Below the pieces are notes generated by a model, which saw nothing but the letters and a program-made list of their open reading frames with translations, had not been told where the DNA came from and searched no databases. From VXNE01 sp965208745 (GTDB lineage: Bacteria; Pseudomonadota; Gammaproteobacteria; Pseudomonadales; Azotimanducaceae): DNA of 64,000 bases. Where the stretch lies: NCBI GenBank assembly GCA_965208745.1, contig CBDBPN010000004.1:372001-436000 (forward strand), given 5' to 3'. Both the position numbers and the translations under genes were made by a program. This document shows positions 43,148 through 51,221 of this stretch, one piece after another. Positions within the stretch are counted from its first letter, which is position 1, and each line of letters opens with the position of its first letter.

Positions 43148-43834
43148 TCAGCGGCTCTTCATGTACTCCTCGTATTGTTCCAGAAGTGCGCGCTTGCGCT
43201 CGGGGTCGGTTTCCTCCTCGGCGGCTTCCCGAATCATGCGGGCAACATCGTCCTCGCGGCCGGGCCTGTCCGCCCTGTCTTCGTGGGGAGCGCCGTCCTC
43301 ACGCCCGCCCGGCGGGCTAGCGGACCGTTGCCGCGCCCCTTGAGCGGAGCCATCGGAATCACCGGGGCGGCCCGTCATGTCAGCTTCGGCGGCCCCCTGG
43401 CCATCGCCTTCCTCGGAGGCGGCCCCATCGCCGGTTGCACCAATGTCGCCGGCCGCCTCGGCATCCGCAGCGAAAGCACGCTCCAACTTCATTTGCTCCG
43501 AGCCAGCGCCGGGCGCCGCGGCGCCACCGCTCTGGCTTCCCCCGGCCCCGTTCCCCGGGCCACCTTGGAACGCGTCGGCCCCTGGCGCGCCGTCCGCAAT
43601 GTCCAACCCACTCTCCACCGTCCACTCGTCGAACTGGCGTAGCTTGACGGCGAGTTCGTCGGTGAGGGTGGACTCCACCTCCTCCGGCGTGCCCCGACGG
43701 TCCTCGGGCTTGCTGCTCGTGACCTCGAACTCGTCGGTCGCGGCGAGCACATGCCCCCCGATGCACGCCGCCACCAGAAGGCAGGCGGCGCGTCTCTTGG
43801 CGCCGGCGCGACGGCCCCCAAGCCCCACGAACAC
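43148..43834 (-). CDS. Exported low-complexity acidic protein
   Basis: A 228-residue protein starting with GTG 43834, one base after the preceding stop. A signal-like hydrophobic stretch (AACLLVAACIGGHVLA) is followed by a Gly/Ala/Asp-rich, probably disordered region (about residues 80-190) and a charged helical end (MIREAAEEETDPERKRALLE). No domain is recognised. It may be a flexible periplasmic spacer in the system. Confidence 0.6.
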   Translation of the reverse strand: MFVGLGGRRAGAKRRAACLLVAACIGGHVLAATDEFEVTSSKPEDRRGTPEEVESTLTDELAVKLRQFDEWTVESGLDIADGAPGADAFQGGPGNGAGGSQSGGAAAPGAGSEQMKLERAFAADAEAAGDIGATGDGAASEEGDGQGAAEADMTGRPGDSDGSAQGARQRSASPPGGREDGAPHEDRADRPGREDDVARMIREAAEEETDPERKRALLEQYEEYMKSR

Positions 43835-43835
43835 G

Positions 43836-44579
43836 TCAATCCCCCATCCGGCGCAGATGGACCTCGATCCGCAGGAGCACGACCACGAGCACCAACGAGA
43901 AGACCGTTCCGGCCCCGACGGCGCCAAGGAGCAGCGCACTCCTGAAGGACTCGGCAGTTTCGGTGGCCCGCACGCGGTTGGCCGTTTCCGCTTGCTCGAC
44001 GGCCGCCACCATGCGTTCCCGGAACGCGTCGCGATAGGCGGTGATCGCGTCCCGCAAAGTATCGGTCCGGTCGGGGACTGACGCGATGCGGTTGATCAGC
44101 GCGTCCTCGCCAACTTGACGGGATACGCCGACAAGGGCGTCGAGGAAGCGGGGTTGCCACTCCGCCGGGATGCCCGAGCGTTCCGTCACCCACGACTCTA
44201 GGGCGCGGCGCGGATAGGCGTCCGTGAACGCTGTCTCCTGGCCTGCGTTGCGGCGGAACTGCGCATTCAAGTTGTCCGCGACCTCGACGATCTTCGGATC
44301 GACCGGCCGCGGGCCGGAACGTTCCATGACCTCGCCTTCTCCCGCCGGGTCCACTTCCGGTCGTAGTGGGAGTACCGTGCCGCGCACATCGTCCCAATGT
44401 GGTGTTTCGAAGTAGCCCGCAGCGGAAGATGGTCCAGCGCCACCGAGCACGACGGCGGCCCAACCGGCGGCGAACACGACCGCCACGCCTCCGATGGCCA
44501 CGGCGACCACAATCATCCACCGCACGAAGTCCAGGTAGCCGCGTTCGACGCCGCTCAAAATGTCCAATGGTTTCTCCAT
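43836..44579 (-). CDS. Two-helix membrane protein, first gene of the vWA operon
   Basis: A 247-residue protein with helices at about residues 20-48 and 212-238 that flank a periplasmic helical domain of about 160 residues. The N-terminus (MEKPLDILSGVERGYLDFVR) is cytoplasmic. Nothing in it matches a known family that I recognise. ATG 44579 is about 160 bases from the divergent HTH gene. It leads nine closely spaced genes that end at 35121. Confidence 0.65.
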   Translation of the reverse strand: MEKPLDILSGVERGYLDFVRWMIVVAVAIGGVAVVFAAGWAAVVLGGAGPSSAAGYFETPHWDDVRGTVLPLRPEVDPAGEGEVMERSGPRPVDPKIVEVADNLNAQFRRNAGQETAFTDAYPRRALESWVTERSGIPAEWQPRFLDALVGVSRQVGEDALINRIASVPDRTDTLRDAITAYRDAFRERMVAAVEQAETANRVRATETAESFRSALLLGAVGAGTVFSLVLVVVLLRIEVHLRRMGD

Positions 44580-44619
44580 GTCGGGGCATTCTGCGACAAG
44601 GGCATGGGCCTCGCAACGC

Positions 44620-44641
44620 GGTCAACGCGTTTTCGTTGACC
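44620..44641. promoter_or_regulatory. 8-bp inverted repeat upstream of the vWA operon
   Basis: GGTCAACG (44620-44627) and CGTTGACC (44634-44641) form a perfect inverted repeat around a six-base centre, in the region shared by the divergent vWA operon and HTH gene. It could be a regulator-binding site. A TTGACC in its minus-strand reading resembles a -35 box, but no matching -10 is seen. Confidence 0.4.
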
Positions 44642-44699
44642 CCCGTTCAGCGTCCCTTTAGTTTGATGCGGAGAGCACACCGGAGATCGTGATCGCCGG

Positions 44700-44714
44700 C
44701 TTGGCGTCGCCAAG
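44700..44714 (+). promoter_or_regulatory. 15-bp palindrome before the HTH regulator
   Basis: CTTGGCG-T-CGCCAAG is a perfect 7+1+7 palindrome located 25 bases before the HTH start. Autoregulating HTH proteins of this type often bind such a site. AGGAGGG follows directly (44713-44719). Confidence 0.45.
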
Positions 44715-44739
44715 GAGGGCAACTTGACGACTTGTCTCA

Positions 44740-45012
44740 GTGGTGACGGTGGAAGTACGGACGTACTCGAGCGTATGGGACGCGATCGCGGACTCGCCCG
44801 AGGAGGGCAGCAACCTGAAGCTGCGCGCCCAACTCATGGATGCAATCGAAGCCTACATTCTCCGGGAGGGCATCACGCAACGGGTGGCCGCTGAGAGCTT
44901 GGGCATACCTCGGTCACGGGTAAGCGAACTCGTGAACGGTCGGATCAGCAAGTTCATGATCGACGAGTTGATGAAGATGGCAGCGAGGGCCGGGCTCGCT
45001 GGCAGCTTTTGA
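44740..45012 (+). CDS. XRE/HigA-like helix-turn-helix regulator
   Basis: A 90-residue protein with a C-terminal HTH: EGITQRVAAESLGIPRSRVS followed by ELVNGRISKFMIDELMKM. It resembles the antitoxin halves of HigBA-type pairs (COG5606 style), but no toxin gene adjoins it. The start is GTG 44740; the strong AGGAGGG is about 20 bases upstream, which is far, so the exact start is uncertain. It lies divergent to the vWA operon and is a candidate regulator of it. Confidence 0.8.
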   Translation: MVTVEVRTYSSVWDAIADSPEEGSNLKLRAQLMDAIEAYILREGITQRVAAESLGIPRSRVSELVNGRISKFMIDELMKMAARAGLAGSF

Positions 45013-45024
45013 CCGCGCGACAGG

Positions 45025-45873
45025 TCAGCCCGCCCCAATCACCTCTTCCTGATCCTTCGGCACGTAGAAATACGACCCCGGCATGAAGTCGTAGCCGAGG
45101 TCGCCGAGCAAGCGGCGCTGGCGTGGTGTGCAGCGCTGCGCGACGTCCGGGATCGTGTGGTAGTCGTAGCAGCGCACCCAGAGTTGGCAGTAGTTGTAGA
45201 GGAGACACCGCCGGCCGCGTCCCGACAGGTTGCGGCTCGGTCCGTGCCACAGCGCGTGCGGGAAGAGGTACACGTCGCCGGCCCTGCCCATGAGCTGCGC
45301 GGCGCCGGGCGAGTACGGGGTGATGGTGCGCTCGCCCGGCAACGGGATCGACCGCATGTGGCTGCCGGGGAACACGGTGAGGTTGCCGCTGTCCGGCTCG
45401 GTCACGTCCGTGAGCAGGTACATCGCCTTCATGGCGATCGGCGGGCTCGACTCCGACACGCGGATCGTGCGGAGCGACTCCCCGCCGTCAGTGTGCGTGT
45501 AGCAGTGCGAGTCCTCGCCGGAGTGGCGGACGATCGCCTGGGTCATGCTGAGCAGGAGGTTCGGACCCATGATGTCGACGATGTAGTCGAACACCGGCGC
45601 CCGGTCGATGAGGTCGATGAAGCCCCGGTGATACGTCAGGAGTTCCCGCCGGTCCATGAAGCCGTCGGGATCGAGGTTCGGCGTGTGGTCCATCCAGCTG
45701 TAGTGGCCGATAGGCAGGTCCGGCCGGCGGTCCGGCTCGTAGCCGGGCAGCTTCCGGAAGCGGTCCATCTGGTCGCAGTAGAAGTTGACTTCGTCGGCGT
45801 CGAACACCTGCTCGAGGTGCAGGTAGCCGTCCACTTGCCACTGCCTGCGCTGCTCGGGACTCAGGGTCTGCAT
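45025..45873 (-). CDS. Phytanoyl-CoA dioxygenase (PhyH)-family protein
   Basis: A 282-residue Fe(II)/2-oxoglutarate oxygenase. The facial triad is HxD in CYTHTDGGES and a distal His in FPHALWHGPSRN, with an Arg a few residues later. The N-terminus (LSPEQRRQWQVDGYLHLEQV) is typical of the family. It is not closely similar to the PhyH at 12625-13716 beyond the core motifs. The substrate is unknown. Confidence 0.9.
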   Translation of the reverse strand: MQTLSPEQRRQWQVDGYLHLEQVFDADEVNFYCDQMDRFRKLPGYEPDRRPDLPIGHYSWMDHTPNLDPDGFMDRRELLTYHRGFIDLIDRAPVFDYIVDIMGPNLLLSMTQAIVRHSGEDSHCYTHTDGGESLRTIRVSESSPPIAMKAMYLLTDVTEPDSGNLTVFPGSHMRSIPLPGERTITPYSPGAAQLMGRAGDVYLFPHALWHGPSRNLSGRGRRCLLYNYCQLWVRCYDYHTIPDVAQRCTPRQRRLLGDLGYDFMPGSYFYVPKDQEEVIGAG

Positions 45874-45905
45874 GGGCCTTCCTCCTTTCGAGTACCCGGG
45901 CGAGC

Positions 45906-46151
45906 TCAGCGAGCGCCGTACGGCGGGTCGATGCGTCGGAGTCGTTCAAGGTAGGCCAGGTGGGAGGCGAGGTCGCCGTCCCCGGAATCGGACCCGCGCG
46001 CGTCTCGAAGGCCCCCGAGACGATCCTCCATGTCCTCGAGACGCTCGAACACCTCCTCCAGGGACCCCGGCGGCTTCGCCAACTCCAGCCGCTCGTTTGC
46101 GACGGCCACGCGCCGGAAGTAGTCGCGATCTCTGGCGGAAGCCCGATGCAT
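45906..46151 (-). CDS. Hypothetical protein, 81 residues
   Basis: A short charged protein (starts MHRASARDRDYFRRVAVANE) with a helical middle (SLEEVFERLEDMEDRLGGL) and no signal or membrane segment. It ends 32 bases before the PhyH gene start and is on the same strand. Not recognised; plausible from its amphipathic helix and open frame. Confidence 0.5.
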   Translation of the reverse strand: MHRASARDRDYFRRVAVANERLELAKPPGSLEEVFERLEDMEDRLGGLRDARGSDSGDGDLASHLAYLERLRRIDPPYGAR

Positions 46152-46272
46152 GATGGGAGTCTAAGGGCTTGCGCCGCCGAACGGAACGGCGCTCACGCTC
46201 CCCGGCGCAGGTCCGTTGACCGCCCCTCCCGCAGCCGCTAGCTTGTCGCGCCCCCACACGGAGCCGTCCTCC

Positions 46273-48336
46273 ATGTCCCCGACCGCAAGGTCCGTCGCGC
46301 CGTCCCCGGTGCATGCCGCGCTGATTGCGGCCTGGGCGCTTGCCGCTCCCGTTGCCCTCGACGCCGACGAGCGCGACCACGGACACGTGCACGTCGACGA
46401 GGAGATCGTCGTCTACGGACGGGCGCAGCCGCAGATCGGCACGGCCGCCACGGCGTCCGAAGGCATGGTCGGCCACGCGGACTACCATCTCTCGCCCGTG
46501 CTCCGGGCCGGCGAACTCGCGGAAGCCGTGCCGGGCATGGTGGCCACGCAGCACTCCGGCACGGGCAAGGCCAACCAGTACTTCCTGCGCGGCTTCAACC
46601 TCGACCACGGCACGGACTTCTCCGCGCACCTCGACAACGTGCCCGTCAACATGCGCACCCACGGCCACGGCCAGGGATACCTCGACCTCAACTTCCTCAT
46701 TCCCGAGATGGTCGAGACCGCCGTGTACCGCAAGGGCGTCTACCACGCCGAGAAGGGGGATTTCTCGTCCGCCGGGAGCGTCGACTTCGCGTACCGCACC
46801 GAGTTGCCGGAGCCGCTCCTGCAGGTCGCGCTGGGCGAACACGGCTACGCGCGCGGCATGAGCGCTGGCAGCGCGCCTCTCGGGAACGGCGTGCTCACCG
46901 GCGCCGTCGACGCCACCCGGTACGACGGTCCCTGGCGGCTGGACGAGAGCCTCGAACAGTACAAGTTCCACCTCGGCTACGGCCGCGCCCTCGGATCCGT
47001 CGAAGTGCGGGCCGCGGTCCACGGCTACGACGGCCAGTGGAACGCCACCGACCAGATCCCCCGCCGGGCGGTCCGCGCCGGGCTCCTCGACCGGACCGGG
47101 TTCGTCGATCCGGACCTCGGCGGCGAGACCCGGCGCTTCGCCGCCACGGCGCAGGCCGACGCCGGGTCATGGCGCATCGGCGCCTATTGGCTCGACTACG
47201 ACCTGACCCTGTTCTCCAACTTCACCTATCTGCTCGACGACCCCGCGCGGGGCGACGAGTTCGAGCAGCGCGACGACCGCACGGTGCGCGGCCTGTGGCT
47301 GCACGGCGACACGAGCGCGTGGATCGGCGAACTCCCCTTCTCCTTCCGGTGGGGCGTCGACGCGCGCCTCGACGACATCGGCGAAGTGGGGCTCTACGGC
47401 ACCGACGCGCGTGTGCGCACCCACGTCCGCCGCCGCGACCGGGTGGAAGAAGCGTCCGTCGGCGCGTACGGCGAACTCGAACTGGGGCTCGGAGAACGCC
47501 TCCGGGGCGTCATGGGCCTGCGCGCGGACTACTACGACTGGGACGTCTCGGCCATGCGCGCCGACGACGACACCGCGGGCGACGACCGCCTCGCGAGCCC
47601 CAAGGTCAGCATCGCCTACGAAGTCGCCGACGGGCTCGAGGCCTACCTGAGCTGGGGCCGCGGGTTCCACTCCAACGATGTGCGGGTATTGCGCGACCCC
47701 GGGGACCCGGCGGCCGCGGGCACGAGCGTCCCCGACGTGCTCGCGGCGTCGGAGGGCGCCGAGATCGGACTACGCTTCGAGCCCCACCCGCACTTCAACG
47801 CGACGCTCGTCGGCTTCTGGCTGGAACTCGATTCCGAACTCGTCTACGTGGGCGACGCCGGCGTGACCGAACCCAGCGACGCATCCGTCCGCAAGGGTCT
47901 CGAACTCACCGCACTCTGGCAGCCTCGGGACTGGCTGACGCTCAATGCCGCATACACCGTGAGCGATGGGCAACTGGACGGCGGCGCGGAGATTCCGGGA
48001 GCCGTGGAACGAACTGTCCACGCCGGCGCGACCGCGCTGCTCGGCGCCGGATTGCGCGCCAGCCTGAACGCGCGCCATCTCGGGGAGGCGCCGCTGGCGG
48101 AGGACGGTTCGGTGCGTTCGGACGCCTCGTGGCTCGTACACGCCGGCGCGGCCTGGCGCTACCGACGGGCCGAGTTCGGGCTCGACATGTTCAACGTCCT
48201 CGATTCGCGGGACGACGACATCGCTTACTACTACGCTTCCCGCCTGGCGGGGGAGCCGGCGGAAGGCGTCCTCGACACGCACTTCCATCCGCTCGAACCA
48301 CGGACGATGCGGGCGCGGTTCGTGCTGCGCTTCTGA
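46273..48336 (+). CDS. TonB-dependent outer-membrane receptor
   Basis: A 687-residue receptor. ATG 46273 is preferred because it leads straight into a signal peptide (HAALIAAWALAAPVALDA) and has GGAG upstream; an ATG at 46216 is in frame. The mature N-terminus is His-rich (ERDHGHVHVDEEIVVYG, containing a TonB-box-like EEIVVYG). The plug domain includes KANQYFLRGFNLDHGTDFS and VETAVYRKGVYHAEKGD. A beta-barrel ending in Phe (RMRARFVLRF-type end) fills the rest. The His-rich stretch hints at metal or metal-chelate uptake, but this is only an inference. Confidence 0.88.
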   Translation: MSPTARSVAPSPVHAALIAAWALAAPVALDADERDHGHVHVDEEIVVYGRAQPQIGTAATASEGMVGHADYHLSPVLRAGELAEAVPGMVATQHSGTGKANQYFLRGFNLDHGTDFSAHLDNVPVNMRTHGHGQGYLDLNFLIPEMVETAVYRKGVYHAEKGDFSSAGSVDFAYRTELPEPLLQVALGEHGYARGMSAGSAPLGNGVLTGAVDATRYDGPWRLDESLEQYKFHLGYGRALGSVEVRAAVHGYDGQWNATDQIPRRAVRAGLLDRTGFVDPDLGGETRRFAATAQADAGSWRIGAYWLDYDLTLFSNFTYLLDDPARGDEFEQRDDRTVRGLWLHGDTSAWIGELPFSFRWGVDARLDDIGEVGLYGTDARVRTHVRRRDRVEEASVGAYGELELGLGERLRGVMGLRADYYDWDVSAMRADDDTAGDDRLASPKVSIAYEVADGLEAYLSWGRGFHSNDVRVLRDPGDPAAAGTSVPDVLAASEGAEIGLRFEPHPHFNATLVGFWLELDSELVYVGDAGVTEPSDASVRKGLELTALWQPRDWLTLNAAYTVSDGQLDGGAEIPGAVERTVHAGATALLGAGLRASLNARHLGEAPLAEDGSVRSDASWLVHAGAAWRYRRAEFGLDMFNVLDSRDDDIAYYYASRLAGEPAEGVLDTHFHPLEPRTMRARFVLRF

Positions 48337-48351
48337 CGTACCGGTCTCAGG

Positions 48352-49569
48352 TCACGCTACAGGCCCGCGGACGGCGGACCAGCGCAGCCGCCGTTCCGCC
48401 GGCGACGCGTCGCCCCGCCGCGGCAACGCGATGACCGCCCCACCCGGCATGACCTCCTCGCCGCGCTGGTTGCGCGACCAGGTCCGCACGCGCACGCAGG
48501 CCTCGCCGTCGTCCGAGGCGAACTTCTCCACGACCTCGCCGCCCATGCGGATCACGTCGCCGTGGAACACGAAGCGCCGGTACTGGGCGTTCGCTTCCCG
48601 GATCCACGCGTGGTCGCCCATCCAGTGGGTGAGCTGGTGGATGTGCCAGCACTGCCGCTGGAAGCCGACGTCGTACTGCAGGGCGACGCCCATGGCGTTC
48701 GCGGCCGCCTGGTTGTAGTGCACCGCGTAGATCGGCTCCAGCGCCATCGTCGCCGGATCGCGGAACGCCCACGCCGGGTGTTTCCGGTATTGCCGCAGCG
48801 ACACGCCGTTCGCCGCCACGCGCGGGATCGGCGGTCCCCCGGCCGCGACGTAGGCGACCTCGTCGGTCATGCCGATGGGTCCCTTGACGATCGGATCGAG
48901 CGGGTCGCCGACCTCTACATCCTCCCACCAGCGGGGCTCGGCGCCGCGCGACTCCTCCGCGAGCACTTCCGCCTCGATGGCCTCGACCTCGTCCTCCGTC
49001 CAACGGTGGGGAATCTCCGTACCGGCCCCCTGTCCCGCACCGCCGGAGCCCCCGGCCTTCTGGCGCATGAAGTTCATGACGTGCCAGCGGATCTCCGCCA
49101 CGAGCTCGCCGCGCTGGTTGCGGTACCGGTTGCGGAAGCGGTCGACGACCATCGTCTCGGCGAAGGAACTCGACCGCGGTCCGTCGAATCCCTCGTAGAG
49201 ACACGACGCCCGTATCGTGTCCCCGACATACACGGGCAGGTGGAAGGTCAGTTCGCTGCTCGAGTGGAACGACCCGAGCCCCGGCCAGCCGAACTGCAGC
49301 CCCGAAAAGCAGCCCATGACGAACGACGGCGGCGCCACGGGCGCCGCGTAGACGCTCGACGCCGCACGGTCCGCGTCGCGCCAGAGCGGATTCGGATCGC
49401 CGATCGCGTCCGCGAAACGCTCCACCGCGAGCCGCGTCGCGACGTCGTTGTTCACCGAGTGGTCGATGCGCAGCTCCGTGCCCGCGAGGCCGCGCATCCG
49501 CTCGAGCATCGCCGCGTCCAGTTCGGCCTGCGCCATCCGCGCCCGTGGTTGCCGTGCTTCGTCTTTCAT
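48352..49569 (-). CDS. MaoC/FAS1-like hot-dog-fold dehydratase
   Basis: A 405-residue protein with two hot-dog domains. The N-terminal FAS1-type dehydratase half has YAAPVAPPSFVMGCFSG and LTFHLPVYVGDTIRAS. The C-terminal half includes IHQLTHWMGDHAWIREANAQ, which carries the likely catalytic His/Asp, and MGGEVVEKFAS. Such proteins hydrate or dehydrate acyl-CoAs. ATG 49569 was chosen because upstream sequence in the frame is not conserved-looking. It may belong with the catabolic genes further right. Confidence 0.83.
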   Translation of the reverse strand: MKDEARQPRARMAQAELDAAMLERMRGLAGTELRIDHSVNNDVATRLAVERFADAIGDPNPLWRDADRAASSVYAAPVAPPSFVMGCFSGLQFGWPGLGSFHSSSELTFHLPVYVGDTIRASCLYEGFDGPRSSSFAETMVVDRFRNRYRNQRGELVAEIRWHVMNFMRQKAGGSGGAGQGAGTEIPHRWTEDEVEAIEAEVLAEESRGAEPRWWEDVEVGDPLDPIVKGPIGMTDEVAYVAAGGPPIPRVAANGVSLRQYRKHPAWAFRDPATMALEPIYAVHYNQAAANAMGVALQYDVGFQRQCWHIHQLTHWMGDHAWIREANAQYRRFVFHGDVIRMGGEVVEKFASDDGEACVRVRTWSRNQRGEEVMPGGAVIALPRRGDASPAERRLRWSAVRGPVA

Positions 49570-49617
49570 GTGGTTTTCCGGGAACACTGTCGGTGTGAGA
49601 TGTCGTTTCGTGCCGAT

Positions 49618-49735
49618 GATAGCCAGTCGAGCCCGCTTTCGCGTTGACAAGCGCATCCGCCAATGCGCAAATCCGACTCCGGCCACCTGGCCGGGCCACC
49701 GCCCGGCCGGGGGAGCGGCATCGTGAAGAACCCGA
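49618..49735 (+). repeat. Decayed duplicate of the TonB-receptor leader (copy A)
   Basis: This stretch aligns with 52906-53012, the promoter, Shine-Dalgarno and start region of the second TonB receptor. Shared elements are TTTCGCGTTGACA, CGCAAAT and a GGGGAG followed by GTGA(A/G)GAAC. Here the start codon and signal-peptide coding part are gone. TTGACA (49644-49649), a 17-base spacer and GCAAAT (49667-49672) look like a promoter, and GCGCAT/ATGCGC forms an inverted repeat inside the spacer. Confidence 0.6.
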
Positions 49736-49756
49736 AGTGCGGATCGGACAAGGCTC

Positions 49757-49939
49757 GATGGCAAAAGCCTGGAGCGTGATCCGCGTGTGACCTGCATGGT
49801 CGAGGCGGGCACCGAGTATGTCCAGTTGCGTGGCGTGGTGATCCAGGGTACCGCCGAGCCGGTCGATTCACGCGATGAAGTGGCTCGCATCAGCACACCC
49901 GGGCCCGGGTCGTGTATCGCGTCCAATGGCGTTTACTGA
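49757..49939 (+). pseudogene. Remnant of a pyridoxamine-phosphate-oxidase-like flavin protein
   Basis: One frame reads KSLERDPRVTCMVEAGTEY then VQLRGVVIQGTAEPVDSRDEV, the beta-barrel core of FMN/F420-binding pyridox-oxidase-type proteins (N-L-x-R-D-P-R-V-x-L-x-V-E-x-G pattern). No start codon or N-terminal half is present, and a TGA ends it after about 60 residues. It looks like the relic of a gene lost from this spot. Confidence 0.55.
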
Positions 49940-49952
49940 GCCAAGGCGCCCA

Positions 49953-51202
49953 ATGCGTGCAAGCACCGCAGCAGAGCGGCCGAGAAGCGAATGGCGATCG
50001 GGGTGGACGCTGGTCCTGGCCGCCGCAGTCGGGCTCGGGGCGGGAACGATCCACTATCACTCGCTCGGCGTGATGATCGTGCCCCTCGAGCAGGCCATGG
50101 GATGGCCCCGGCGCGACATCAGCGCGGGCTTGCTGATCACCAGCATCGCGACGATTTTCTTCGTCTTTGCCGCAGGCGCGATAGCGGATCGCATAGGCGC
50201 GCGCCGCGTTGGCGTGGCCGGCCTGGTCTCCTACGCCATCGCGCTGGTCGTGATAGGTCTGTCGGGCCCCGGGCTCGGGAGCTGGTACCTCGCGTGGGGT
50301 TTCCTGGCGGTGGTGCACGGCATGGCATCCGGCGTGATCTGGTCTCTCGCCATCGTCAGCCGGTTTTCCCGGCACCGCGGCCTGGCCCTGGCGCTCACGT
50401 TGAGTGGGTCGGGGATCTGCGTTGCGTTGGTGCCTCCGTTCGCGCTCCTGCTGATTGAAATCTGGGGGTGGCGAGCAGCGTACTTCGGGCTGGGGGCCGT
50501 GATCATCCTGGTGGCGTTGCCGCTGGTGCTCGCGTTCTTCAGGGACGCCCACGATCTGGCCAGATCGGCGTCAGGCCGAGCAACCGTAAGGGACTTCTCC
50601 GAGGATGCACGCGCAAACAAGACCGGATTGAGCTGGCGGGCGGCACTGGCCGGGCGCCATGTCTGGCAGCTTGCCGCCAGCTTCTTCCTGATCGCGATTG
50701 CCGTGTCGACGCTCCTGGTGCACCGATGTTGAGGGACACGGGGATGACAGGGAGGACCGCCGCGTTCGTGGCCTCTGTCGTGGGACCGTCTCTGATCGTC
50801 GGGCGACTGGTGACGGGTGCCCTGCTGGATCGGCTCAGGACGCCGCTCGTGGCGGGCACCGTCGCCGTGTTTCCGGCCGTCTGTTGCCTGATGATGCTCT
50901 GCTTCGACGGTTCGGTCGTCGTTGCCGTCCTGATCGCGATACTCCTTGGGGTAGCCACCGGAGCGGAAGGCGACGTGCTGGCTTTCATCGTGGCCAGGTA
51001 CCTGGGCGCCAAGAACTACGGCGCCCTGTTCGGGATAGTCGGGGGCATCTTCGGGCTTGGTATGGGATTGGCGCCGGTCCTTGCGGGCATGTCGTACGAC
51101 GAGCTGGGTTCGTACTCGCTGCTGTTGCAGATCAACGTGGTTTGCTCCCTGCTTGGTGCGGGGATGCTGTACACGCTCGGTCGAGCGCCCGACTACGGTT
51201 GA
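49953..51202 (+). pseudogene. MFS transporter gene with a frameshift
   Basis: The two halves read as one MFS carrier of the oxalate/formate-antiporter-like group, about 415 residues with 12 helices. The first half (from ATG 49953 or 49926) covers IHYHSLGVMIVPLEQAMGW and GAIADRIGARRV and stops with TGA at 50730-50732. The second half continues in another frame from about 50726 (MLRDTGMTGRTAAFVASVVG) to TAG-less end at 51202 (TGA). The break lies within LLVHxxPML, where one or seven bases appear lost. It may be a real pseudogene or a read error. Confidence 0.75.
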
Positions 51203-51221
51203 TTCCCCTGTCCCCACCAGA

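Noticed and set aside
44724..44890. TTG-started frame with ideal Shine-Dalgarno before the HTH gene
   Set aside because: The product is not protein-like and it overlaps the HTH gene in another frame; it may only be a leader peptide.
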